Shown in pieces: positions 16,891 through 25,055 of a stretch of DNA of 64,000 bases (positions are counted from its first letter, which is position 1; each line of letters opens with the position of its first letter). Origin of the DNA: Ktedonobacter sp. SOSP1-85 (GTDB taxonomy: Bacteria > Chloroflexota > Ktedonobacteria > Ktedonobacterales > Ktedonobacteraceae). The notes under the pieces are model-generated. The model made no database searches. It had not been told where the DNA came from and worked only from the letters and a program-made list of their open reading frames with translations. Location of the stretch: assembly GCF_016587415.1 (NCBI RefSeq), contig NZ_BNJI01000001.1:5619501-5683500 (forward strand), given 5' to 3'. The position numbers and the translations under genes are program-made.

Positions 16891-18019
16891 CTAGTCTTCC
16901 GCGACCGCGGCGGGACTTGCAACGCCAGATGCCTGCTCCTGTAAGTAGGCGTGAATGAAGGGATCAATGTTGCCAGCCAGGTACGCGGTGGTGTCACTGG
17001 TCTCGTGGTTGGTGCGATGATCCTTGGCAATGTTATAGGGATGTACAATCACCGAGCGAATCTGCGTTCCGAAGTCGGCCTGGACATGCTCGCCTTTTAA
17101 GCGGGCCGCCTCCTCGTCGTGCTTCTTCTGCTCCAGCTCAAACAGGCGGGCCTTGAGGAGCTTGAGCGCGACTTCCCGGTTCTGAATCTGTGAGCGCTCG
17201 TTCTGACAGGTCACGACGATACCGCTCGGAATGTGGCGCATCCGCACGGCGGAGTCAGTTTTGTTGACGTGCTGCCCACCCGCGCCCGTTGAGCGGTAGG
17301 TATCTACCTCGATATCTTCGGGCCGGATCGAAATCTCGATCGTGTTTTCGATATCGGGCATGAGCTCAACTTTCGCAAACGAGGTCTGGCGACGGTGTGC
17401 TGCGTCAAAGGGCGAGAGCCGAATGAGGCGATGTGTACCTGCTTCCGACCGCAGATACCCATAGGCAAAGCGCCCCTCGATCTCAACGGTCGCACTCTTG
17501 ATGCCAGCCTCTTCACCTTCACTATAGTCATAGATCTGGGTGCGGAAGCGATGTTGGTCCGCCCAGCGCAGGTACATACGCAGAAGCATCTCAGCCCAGT
17601 CCTGGGCGTCGACGCCGCCACTACCGGCGTGGATACTGAGGATGGCGTTTTTCTCGTCGTGTTCGCCACTGAGCATTAAGGCAAACTCTAACTTCTCGAT
17701 CTGTTCCTCAATTGGGGGAATGGACTGCGCCACTTCGGCCTGCATATCATCATCTGGCTCCTCTTCCAGCATCAAGGCAAGTTCTTGCAGGTCTTTAAGT
17801 TGCGTGGCGAGCTGCTCCCAGGTCGTAACCTCTTCGCGCAGGGCATTGAGTTGTTGCATATGGGCCTGCGCTTTGCGGTTATCAGACCAGAAGTCTGGCT
17901 GCATGCTCTCTTCTTCAAGTTGTGTTACCTGGACTGCTTTGGTAGCCAGGTCAAAGACGCACCATAGTTTTCTCGACGCGTCTTTGTAAACGTTCAATTT
18001 GTTGGGTCATTTCACTCAT
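16891..18019 (-). CDS. prfB: Peptide chain release factor 2, with programmed +1 frameshift
   Basis: RF2 releases finished peptides at UGA and UAA. The gene is in two frames: ORF1 from the ATG at 18019-18017 encodes MSEMTQQIERLQRRVEKTMVRL and stops at UGA. A +1 shift at CTT TGA C continues as DLATKAVQ and gives a product of about 375 residues. The recognition tripeptide SPF (RLSPFDAAHRRQTS) and the catalytic GGQ (STGAGGQHVNKTDSAVR) are present. The frame open from 17997 is an artefact of reading the second frame upstream; the true start is the ATG at 18019. The shift makes synthesis depend on RF2 level, as established for this family. It converges on the sigma gene. Confidence 0.93.
17950..17956 (-). 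promoter_or_regulatory. prfB +1 frameshift site CTTTGAC
   Basis: On the minus strand the sequence CGT CTT TGA C occurs at codon 21-23 of ORF1, the canonical RF2 autoregulatory site. The Shine-Dalgarno-like stimulator normally 3 nt upstream is weak here: GGTG rather than AGGGGG. Confidence 0.9.
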
Positions 18020-18313
18020 GGTGAGTATTGTAGCATATCATGGCGCGCGGGTGTAGAGGCAAATATTTAACCATTCCAGTCTGGTACAAAGCTGGAATTT
18101 GGCCTACATTTGGTGGCACTCACGCATTTCCTATGGCGGACCAGGGACGCAGGGACTTCCAGGATCTGAGGCGGTGCCGTTGACAAGAGATGCCAATGAT
18201 CAGCTCGCGGTGACTATTCAAGCGACGGGAAAAAGGGTATGTTGCTGAGTGCTTCCTCCGAGTCCATGAAGTATACTGTTGCGAGACTCAACATGAACAC
18301 ACTGGAAGGGAGC

Positions 18314-19207
18314 ATGATCGTGACTACTGAGAAACCCATTGGAACAGGAAAATCGGCTTTCCCTTTGACGAGGGCAGATATTGAACAACTCCGAAGCACT
18401 GTCCAGAGTGCTGCTCAACTCGATCTCCACCTTCAAAATCTGCAAGAGATTGATCTCTCCTACATGGATTTGCAGGGCGCAAATTTGCAAGGAGCCAACC
18501 TCCGAGGAGCCAATCTTCGAGGAACCAATCTTCGTGAGGCGAAGCTGCAAGGAGCCAATCTTAGCGAGGCGGACCTCGACGGGGCAGATCTGAGTCGTGC
18601 ATCCCTGGGTGATACCGAAGCTAACCGTGTGAAAATTCACGGCGCGAAGCTGAGCTACGCGACCCTCAGAGAACTTGATCTGCGTGGATTCAATCTGGCG
18701 GAACTTGACCTGCAAAATGCTGATCTGAACGGAACCGATCTGCGGGGTGCAGTGCTTCGAGGAGCCGATTTGCAAGGAGCTGATTTGAGTACCGCTCGTT
18801 TGAACGGTCCTGAATTGCAAGGGGCTATCTTGCACCGTAGCGCGTCTCTTGGCGACAGAGGCGAGTATCTGGATCGAGCAAAGGGAGCCCGGAAGCGAGT
18901 AGCTCCGGCTCATGCAACACTCATAGAAGAGCACTCCTCATCCTTCCAAGCGCAGGAGGGAAAGCAGACCATTTCCGACCGGGAAGCCTACCTTTTGGGA
19001 GAGCATGCTCTGCTGGTTGACTTCTCACCAGTTAAGCTCCGTGGACTCTTTCCACAGGGCTTTGCTTTCGCTCAAGCTCGCCACCTCTTCGACACCTGGC
19101 TCGTTCAAACGGGAGACAACTACAACGAGCAAACGATTCAGGCCATGTGGATTGGATTTGCCCATCGTATTTGTGATCTGTACTATGAAAACGAACCAGA
19201 AGCGTAA
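18314..19207 (+). CDS. Pentapeptide-repeat protein
   Basis: About 297 residues. After ~45 residues comes a run of pentapeptide repeats A(D/N)LxG/R (DLQGANLQGANLRGANLRGTNLREA and onward), interrupted around NRVKIHGAKLSY and resuming to about residue 165. These form a right-handed quadrilateral beta helix. The C-terminal ~80 residues (LLGEHALLVDFSPVKLRGLFPQGF) are non-repetitive and not recognised. Function is unknown; some family members mimic DNA, but nothing here shows that. The start is uncertain: in-frame ATGs occur at 18239, 18266, 18293 and 18314, and the last has GGAAGG just upstream and follows a TATACT at 18271. It is divergent from prfB. Confidence 0.75.
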   Translation: MIVTTEKPIGTGKSAFPLTRADIEQLRSTVQSAAQLDLHLQNLQEIDLSYMDLQGANLQGANLRGANLRGTNLREAKLQGANLSEADLDGADLSRASLGDTEANRVKIHGAKLSYATLRELDLRGFNLAELDLQNADLNGTDLRGAVLRGADLQGADLSTARLNGPELQGAILHRSASLGDRGEYLDRAKGARKRVAPAHATLIEEHSSSFQAQEGKQTISDREAYLLGEHALLVDFSPVKLRGLFPQGFAFAQARHLFDTWLVQTGDNYNEQTIQAMWIGFAHRICDLYYENEPEA

Positions 19208-19388
19208 AGTGCGCGGAGACACCTTGATGCCCATCTAGAGCTTTGAGTCAGACCCACTTTTCAGGGCATTTCTTGTCCAGCCACAAGTGTATTTGTTGGT
19301 AACCAATCTTTCTGCGCTGTAATATACAGCAAAGTGCAATATAGCGCGAAAGAAACGACGTGAAAAATTGAGCGCATCTGGAGGATCC

Positions 19389-19670
19389 ATGAAGCTTGTT
19401 GAGATTGGAATGCTTGTGTTGGGACTTGTTTTTGGAGCCATTGTTGGGAGCTTTATCCCGTTTGGGAATGGAAACGCAGCGCTGATAGGTGCCTTCCTCA
19501 TTCCTGTATGTATTTTCTTCGTGCTCCTCTTCACTAAGAGACGCCGCAAGGCTCTCTCGCTTGAGGAGCGCTACCAGCAAAACGAATCATTGCATCAATA
19601 TAGTGTTGAGACTGCCAGGAACAAGGAAAAAAAATTTATGGATGTTGCTGAGAAGATTCGCCATCGTTAA
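19389..19670 (+). CDS. Small membrane protein with two TM segments
   Basis: A 93-residue protein. Two hydrophobic segments (MLVLGLVFGAIVGSFI and AALIGAFLIPVCIFFVLLF) are separated by a short Gly/Asn loop and followed by a KRRRK stop-transfer cluster and a charged helical tail. GGAGG stands 4 nt before the chosen ATG; the upstream ATG at 19368 has no such site. An A8 run (19627-19634) lies in frame. Function is not recognised. Confidence 0.6.
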   Translation: MKLVEIGMLVLGLVFGAIVGSFIPFGNGNAALIGAFLIPVCIFFVLLFTKRRRKALSLEERYQQNESLHQYSVETARNKEKKFMDVAEKIRHR

Positions 19671-19673
19671 ATT

Positions 19674-19700
19674 CTGTTCAGCCATATCTTAGCTGAGCAG
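19674..19700. terminator. Hairpin in convergent gap
   Basis: CTGTTCAGC (19674-19682) pairs with GCTGAGCAG (19692-19700), one G-T pair, between the stop codons of two convergent genes and overlapping the end of the leftward one. Confidence 0.5.
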
Positions 19701-20855
19701 GAGGTTGGTGAGCAGGAGCCGAGTGGTCTGCTGACCTATGCTGGATGTAGTGAAGGCGAGGAGCAGGAGTGAGGGCTGGCCAGGCAGGTCATTCGTAAAA
19801 TGCAGGGTGCCGGTAAAGCCTCCATTGTGTTGGATAGTGATGGCTTCGGTGTTGAGCACCGCCAGGTGAGTCAGGGTATGGTCAAAGAGGAGGGCAGTGG
19901 GAGTTGGCAACGACGTGGTATTGGTTTGTTCAAGGGTGCCACTAAGGGTGATGGGTGAACTCGTTGCCATATCCAGGTTGTTGTGTTGCAGTGTCAGGCC
20001 TGGCGAGGAGGCGGAGGTGACAAACCAGAGTCCATGCTCGTCCATTTGTATCAGGCGTTGCAGGGTCACATCAAGCTCGCAGGACGGGTTCTCCTCAGTG
20101 AGTGTCAACTCGGCCTCGCTTGCTGATTGGCGGATCAGGTGAATATGCGTGCTATCTGCGGACCAATGCAGCAGATTTTGTGCTAGAGAGGCCGCCGTTT
20201 TGAGAGGGTCGGACCAGGGCAGGATTGTTCCAGCATTGGCTTGTGCCTGCAACTGTTGCGCTTCAGCGCGGCTTAAGACCGGGAAGAGCGCGGGGAATGG
20301 TACCTGTATGAATGCGCCATTCTGCCAGCGATATTCGCGGTACATCGTTTGCTGATCTGGTTGCATCAAGAGGTCGTTATCAACGGGAAGTGTGGTATCA
20401 AGCTGGCCGATGCTGAGTGAATGGGCCTGAGTAATGCTGGCTGTACCCTGAATCAGGTCGTGAAGTTGGAAGACTGGTATAAGGGTTGGCTGGGAGGTCT
20501 GGCCTTGTTGAGAGCAGGTGTAGACATAGACGTCGAGCAGGTGGCGTGGATCATCGGGATGACTCACCTGGACAAAGGTGCTTAGCTGGCCAGGTATGAG
20601 GTCACTAGTAATTTGTGTCACTGGTGGTAGTAGTTGTTCAGTAGTCGCTGCAAGAATCTGTTGGTAGTCCGCCTGGCGCAGAAGGTTCGCGCAGTTTTCT
20701 GTCGGGGAGGCGAAGGACTGAATAGAGCGGAGAAACAGATAGCTGGCCAGGATACAGAGGGCGATAAGCGCAATGACCATGGTAAGCGGACGTGGATGGT
20801 AGGTTGTGTGTGTGAGGCGTGTTCCCCTGGTAGGGAGTCTCTGTGCGTTGCGCAA
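19689..20855 (-). CDS. Membrane-anchored extracytoplasmic protein, unknown function
   Basis: A 388-residue protein with a basic N-terminus, one TM segment at about residues 25-47 (MVIALIALCILASYLFLRSI) and a long Ser/Thr/Gln-rich outer part. The last ~100 residues (SSPITLSGTL, then HNGGFTGTLHF, then a beta-rich end) resemble the Gmad2 immunoglobulin-like domain of spore germination proteins, a tentative match from pattern only. No catalytic motif is seen. The start is uncertain because the region before the TM is basic and variable. It stands alone, with a long hairpin upstream that belongs to the next gene. Confidence 0.6.
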   Translation of the reverse strand: MRNAQRLPTRGTRLTHTTYHPRPLTMVIALIALCILASYLFLRSIQSFASPTENCANLLRQADYQQILAATTEQLLPPVTQITSDLIPGQLSTFVQVSHPDDPRHLLDVYVYTCSQQGQTSQPTLIPVFQLHDLIQGTASITQAHSLSIGQLDTTLPVDNDLLMQPDQQTMYREYRWQNGAFIQVPFPALFPVLSRAEAQQLQAQANAGTILPWSDPLKTAASLAQNLLHWSADSTHIHLIRQSASEAELTLTEENPSCELDVTLQRLIQMDEHGLWFVTSASSPGLTLQHNNLDMATSSPITLSGTLEQTNTTSLPTPTALLFDHTLTHLAVLNTEAITIQHNGGFTGTLHFTNDLPGQPSLLLLAFTTSSIGQQTTRLLLTNLLLS

Positions 20856-20980
20856 CCTGGCTCCTCCCCTCCTCTTTCCGTCAATACCTCCACTTTCTAG
20901 TCTAAAGAGGGTGACAAGCGAAATAGATCATTATAGCCGGGAAAAAGGGTATCTTCTGCTTCTTTGCAACTCATAGAAAA

Positions 20981-21030
20981 TCAGGAGGGGTGTCATGCTC
21001 ATTATGCAATGAGCATGACACCCCTCCTGA
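20981..21030 (-). terminator. Perfect 23-bp hairpin downstream of zinc-ribbon gene
   Basis: 20981-21003 pairs perfectly with 21008-21030 around a 4-nt loop (ATGC). It lies 78 nt after the end of the leftward zinc-ribbon gene. No T-tract. Confidence 0.7.
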
Positions 21031-21107
21031 CTCCTGTGAAGTGCTTATCGTGGAGATGCACGCTTCACAAAAGCAAGAATGATGAGTCTAAATATGATAC
21101 CGGGCCT

Positions 21108-21806
21108 CTAACCGAGCATATGATTGAATTGCATAATAAAGAGGACCATCGCGACAAGAATAAAGAGCATGCCCACCAGAATGGTGACCAGAGCTGTCGT
21201 GCGCCCACGTGAGGTCACACTCGTCGTGGCAGAATTCTCGGCGGATTGCCCTTGCTGGTAGGCCATGTTCCCCTGGGGGGTAAAGCTCCCCTGCGGTTGC
21301 GCAAAGCCTGGATATGAGTACTGGCCACCGCTCTGGGGCGCGTTCGCGAACGAAGACTGTGAAGCCGGGTAGCCTCTGCCCATAGGCTGCTGCATACCAG
21401 AGAGGCCTGGCTGAGAGATGGGATAGCCTCCCCCTTGAGTATAGGCGTTGCTCTGAGGCTGCATGGTGGCAGGATTGCCTCCCATATTCGTATGCGCGTC
21501 CATCATGCTGGTCGCGTCATAGGCATTTTGTGTGCCATAGTTCTGGTCTGCTCCGCGCAGCATGATCGGTTGGGGTCCACCCTGCGAGGGGTGACCGCCA
21601 AAGTTAGCCGTCGAGCCACCAGAATAGGGACGAGCCGCCTGTTGTGGTTGAGGTGCAAAGAACGACTGTGACTCAACTGTCTGGTCGTTCGATCCTGTGA
21701 CATCATAATTCTGGCCGGATTGGCCGTTTTCAACAGCTGCACCACACCGTGGGCAACGGGTGGTACCGGGGGCCATTTGCAGACCGCATTGACCACAGAA
21801 AACCAT
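21108..21806 (-). CDS. Zinc-ribbon membrane protein with low-complexity linker
   Basis: A 232-residue protein. The N-terminus MVFCGQCGLQMAPGTTRCPRCGA is a zinc ribbon (CxxC...CxxC). A long Gln/Gly/Ser/Tyr/Pro-rich disordered linker (about residues 30-190) leads to a single C-terminal TM segment (TTALVTILVGMLFILVAMVLFIM). Cytoplasmic zinc ribbon with a tail-anchored topology is likely. The start at 21806 is set by GGAG five bases upstream and by the match to the paralog starting at 23718. Function unknown. Confidence 0.75.
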   Translation of the reverse strand: MVFCGQCGLQMAPGTTRCPRCGAAVENGQSGQNYDVTGSNDQTVESQSFFAPQPQQAARPYSGGSTANFGGHPSQGGPQPIMLRGADQNYGTQNAYDATSMMDAHTNMGGNPATMQPQSNAYTQGGGYPISQPGLSGMQQPMGRGYPASQSSFANAPQSGGQYSYPGFAQPQGSFTPQGNMAYQQGQSAENSATTSVTSRGRTTALVTILVGMLFILVAMVLFIMQFNHMLG

Positions 21807-22031
21807 GAAAACTCCTTTCAGACCCCGCTCAAACATCGCCGAGACGCGAGGCTGTTCGTGTGATAGTATACCCCATGGTCGGCCCATTGGGAACGGGCAC
21901 AATCTTATATTTCAACGGTGAAGTACCCTCAAATGCCACGAAGAAGGACTTCCGGGCAACGTCTTTATCGATATTGCACGCACATATTGTATGTAACAAC
22001 GTTTGAGGTTGCCCATTTGTTCCAACTTCTC

Positions 22032-22631
22032 TCACAAAAATGCCTGCTTGTGAGCGATCTGTGCCTGTCTATGTATCAGCGAGAATTTTGCCCATCGCAT
22101 AGGCGTCAACAAACTGTCCCGCACATAATAGGCATCTTTCAGCGTCCCCTCGATGACAAAGCCACGCCTGGTATAGAGCGCGATCCCAGCCTTATTATGC
22201 GTATGTACGTCGAGCGCGAGGCGGTGCAGATGCAGGGAGCGCGCCCAGTTTTCGACGGCCAGAAAGAGCTGGGTGCCGACGCCCTTGCCGGTATAGGCTT
22301 GCAGGATGCCAATGAAGATATGTGCACTATGAGCGGTGCGTCGTACCCGGCCTCGCTCTGCTCCCAGGCAACCAATCAGGCGCTCACCATGTTCGGCCAC
22401 AAAGAGGATGTCTGAGGTTATGTCTTCTTGCTGGCGCGCAAAGCGTTTAAGCAGCTCATCAGGATTATTTTTGCGCTCCTCTGGCTCAAGCAGCATAAAT
22501 GTTGTCTCTTGATCAAGTTGCCGCATGAGGGCCAGGCATGCTTCTGCATCACTGGCCCGAACGGGTCGAATATAGATCGTCTCTTGGCCTGGTGAGAGCT
22601 TATAGTGTATTGAGAGTGAGTCCTGTGCCAT
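22032..22631 (-). CDS. GNAT family N-acetyltransferase
   Basis: 199 residues with the GNAT fold: IYIRPVRASDAEACLALM at the start, beta strands around ILFVAEHGERLIGCLG, and acetyl-CoA-binding motif A in AYTGKGVGTQLFLAVENWA, followed by LALDVHTHNKAGIALYTRRGFVIEGTLKDAYYV. The pattern is closest to RimJ/RimL-like or small-molecule acetyltransferases; the substrate cannot be told. AGGAAGG five bases before the ATG supports the start. Confidence 0.85.
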   Translation of the reverse strand: MAQDSLSIHYKLSPGQETIYIRPVRASDAEACLALMRQLDQETTFMLLEPEERKNNPDELLKRFARQQEDITSDILFVAEHGERLIGCLGAERGRVRRTAHSAHIFIGILQAYTGKGVGTQLFLAVENWARSLHLHRLALDVHTHNKAGIALYTRRGFVIEGTLKDAYYVRDSLLTPMRWAKFSLIHRQAQIAHKQAFL

Positions 22632-22738
22632 TCTGACCTTCCTGCTATGAAAGTGTGTGCCGTGTTTGATATTCCCTCGTTATGTCCTTCTTGCTTTGTG
22701 CAGACCATGCACTCCTTCCAGGTGAGATGCTGGCGCCA

Positions 22739-23718
22739 TCAGGCCTGGTTCATCTGTCCATCTACGAATTTGAGCGATCCGTCTGCCTGCTGGCTGACGA
22801 TATAGTAGCCGCTATACATGGTGGTCTGTCCATCCGTCGTTAGAGCTTGCAAGGTGAGGGAAACCTTTTGCCCCTGGGGATCATCGCTGCTACGGATCGT
22901 TTGGATGGTGTCTTTGTCAGTCGTAGCAAAGCCATTTTTAAAGTCATCATAGGTTTGATTGATGTGGGCCCAGAGATCATAGGCTTGTTGATATTGTTTG
23001 GCATTGATGTAGTTGTAGTACTTGTAAACTACGCTCTCAGCCTGCGCTGAGGTCACTGTTGGTGTCGGAGTGGTCTGGGTTGGAGTTGCGGTGGCCTCCG
23101 GTGTGTCAGTTGGTTGGGCCGTTGCCGTGTCTGTGGGTTGGTTGGCGGTTGTCGGAGTGGCCTGAGGGGCAGTCGTCGCTGTGGCGTCATTGGCCGTGTT
23201 CGGGAAGAGTCTGCCCGAGCCAGCGAGTAAGATGCCCCCAGTCACAAGGACAATCAGAACGGCGAGTATGACGAGTGTTGTGAGCAGCCCATTGCCGCGC
23301 CTGGGGGCTGGGGCTGATAGTATGGAGCGGGCTGAGGGGGAGTGTAGCCCTCTTGTTGCTGCCTATAGGGATATGGGGATGGAGATACTGGATTGTAGGG
23401 ATTAGAGGTGTGAGGAGGAGGCGCTGGATAAGCGGGTGTTGGCCGTGTAGAGGACGGCACGGCACTCGTGGGCGCGTTGTTGTTGCTATAGGTTTCATAG
23501 CCTCTCTGATCCTGTTGCGTGCGCGCTGAATAGGCATCACCCGGCTGGCCTGGCTGGTGCTGCGGCATCGCCTGCATTGAGACCTGCGTCTCGTTATTTA
23601 TGTCATTGGTAGTAGGCGCTTGCTGGCCTACCGGGTTCTCATCGACCGGGGCGCCACAGCGGGGGCACTTCGCCGAGCCGGGTGGTATAAGCAAGCCACA
23701 TTGACCACAAAACACCAT
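22739..23718 (-). pseudogene. Zinc-ribbon membrane protein, frameshifted
   Basis: Two frames together describe one protein. The first, from 23718, encodes a zinc ribbon (MVFCGQCGLLIPPGSAKCPRCGAP) and a Pro/Gln/Tyr-rich linker. The second, ending at 22739, encodes a TM segment (LLTTLVILAVLIVLVTGGILLAG), a Thr/Pro-rich stalk and an outer domain of about 105 residues (VVYKYYNYINAKQYQQAYDLW) that looks NTF2-like. The frames meet at a 5-nt G run (23303-23307, plus strand); one extra base would join them. It is paralogous in layout to the gene at 21108. It may be a true frameshift, phase variation at the run, ribosomal slippage or a sequencing error. Confidence 0.65.
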
Positions 23719-23822
23719 ATTGGCTTCTCAAATCCTTTCTCCGAGCAGAGTCTCTCTATTTTCTCTATGATGCCAAATGAAGCAATAACATTTAGAGTAT
23801 GAATACAATCAGGAATATTGTT

Positions 23823-24761
23823 CTATAATACAACAATCATGTCGGTCGTTTTGAAGTGGAGCTTGGCTACTTTGCGTAGTATGTCTGCCCCATGTTGTGC
23901 AACCAGTTCTCGTCCAATGGTAACAATCCGTGGGTTAGAGGCCCCCTTGGGAAGCTCAATCCCTACGCTTCGTGAAAGCTCTGCCAGCTCACGAACAAAG
24001 GCGGCGCGTGCCATAATGGAGGCTGCGGCCACCGCTGTATCGTCTTCGGCCCGGGGCCTCTGCTCCAATGTAATCGAGCACCCCGTTTGCCTCAAGGCAT
24101 CAAGTAAGAGTCGCTCTGCACCAAACTGGTCGACAATAGCCAACGACGCTGCCACGGTGGGTTGGAGGCGCGTAATAGTATGGGCGTGCGCCTGCGCGAG
24201 CAGCAAGTTAAGATTTGGTGTTGCCTGGTAGAGCCGATTATAGCGCTCGGGATCATAAATCCGCAGCAGGCCCTGCCCGCGACAGATATGCTCTATCTCT
24301 CTGGCCATCTCCAGCATAACGGCATCGGTGAGGCGTTTGCTATCGCGCACCCCCAGGGCGAGAAGTTGCTCCTCTGTGTGATTATCCACATAGAGCGCGG
24401 CCATGACCAGGGGACCATAGTAATCGCCTTTGCCCGATTCGTCGCACCCAATGCGTGCCAGGCCTGTGGCGCGTGGTCGCTCTCCTCCTGATTGACTCTT
24501 GAGTGCGGGAGCCGTTGTTGCTACCTGTGATGCTATTGAGGAGCTATTCCAGGCTTTGAGCGCGTTCTGGAGCGCACTGGCCTGCCCCTGTACATTAATG
24601 CGCCCGGTGGTATAGAGCGTGACTGGCACGCTGATCTTGCCATCGCTGACCACGAACTGGTGCCCACTCTGTACCGCCTTCTCGCTAAGAATACGCCATC
24701 CCTGATCTGCAATATAGGTATGGAAGGCAGTAATGGTTGTCTCTAGTTTGCTTGTGGGCAT
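23823..24761 (-). CDS. rnhC: Ribonuclease HIII
   Basis: Cleaves RNA in RNA-DNA hybrids. 312 residues: an N-terminal TBP-like substrate-binding domain (ITAFHTYIADQGWRILSEKAVQSGHQF), then the RNase H core with the HIII signature GCDESGKGDYYGPLV (catalytic Asp-Glu), GVRDSKRLTD, and the later acidic positions in IVDQFGAE and EDDTAVAAASIMARAAFV. The length fits HIII. The ATG at 24761 is chosen because AAAGGA stands 8 nt upstream; the frame also opens at a TTG 15 nt earlier. It is divergent from the DnaQ-GIY-YIG gene, so two nucleic-acid repair genes share this intergenic region. Confidence 0.92.
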   Translation of the reverse strand: MPTSKLETTITAFHTYIADQGWRILSEKAVQSGHQFVVSDGKISVPVTLYTTGRINVQGQASALQNALKAWNSSSIASQVATTAPALKSQSGGERPRATGLARIGCDESGKGDYYGPLVMAALYVDNHTEEQLLALGVRDSKRLTDAVMLEMAREIEHICRGQGLLRIYDPERYNRLYQATPNLNLLLAQAHAHTITRLQPTVAASLAIVDQFGAERLLLDALRQTGCSITLEQRPRAEDDTAVAAASIMARAAFVRELAELSRSVGIELPKGASNPRIVTIGRELVAQHGADILRKVAKLHFKTTDMIVVL

Positions 24762-25055
24762 CCTCTTTCCTTTCAACAGGGTGCGCTTAATGTTGCCGGA
24801 TTTGCCAGCTTTGCTTATTGTACTTTATGCTTGGTAAACGTTTCGACTGGCATCTTTGGAGACGCTGATTGTTCCTATTGTAGCAGGAAGTGAGATTGGC
24901 GGTAATATATTTGCTCTTTTATAGCCCTCTTGACTGTTCTTTCCTTCACACCTGCGGTGCTCATGACTATGTACTTGTCAAAAGGGGCGAGGCGTGCTAT
25001 TCTCGCACATATGATCTAATAGACGGCAATGTATTTTGCGAAGTGGAGTTATGGC

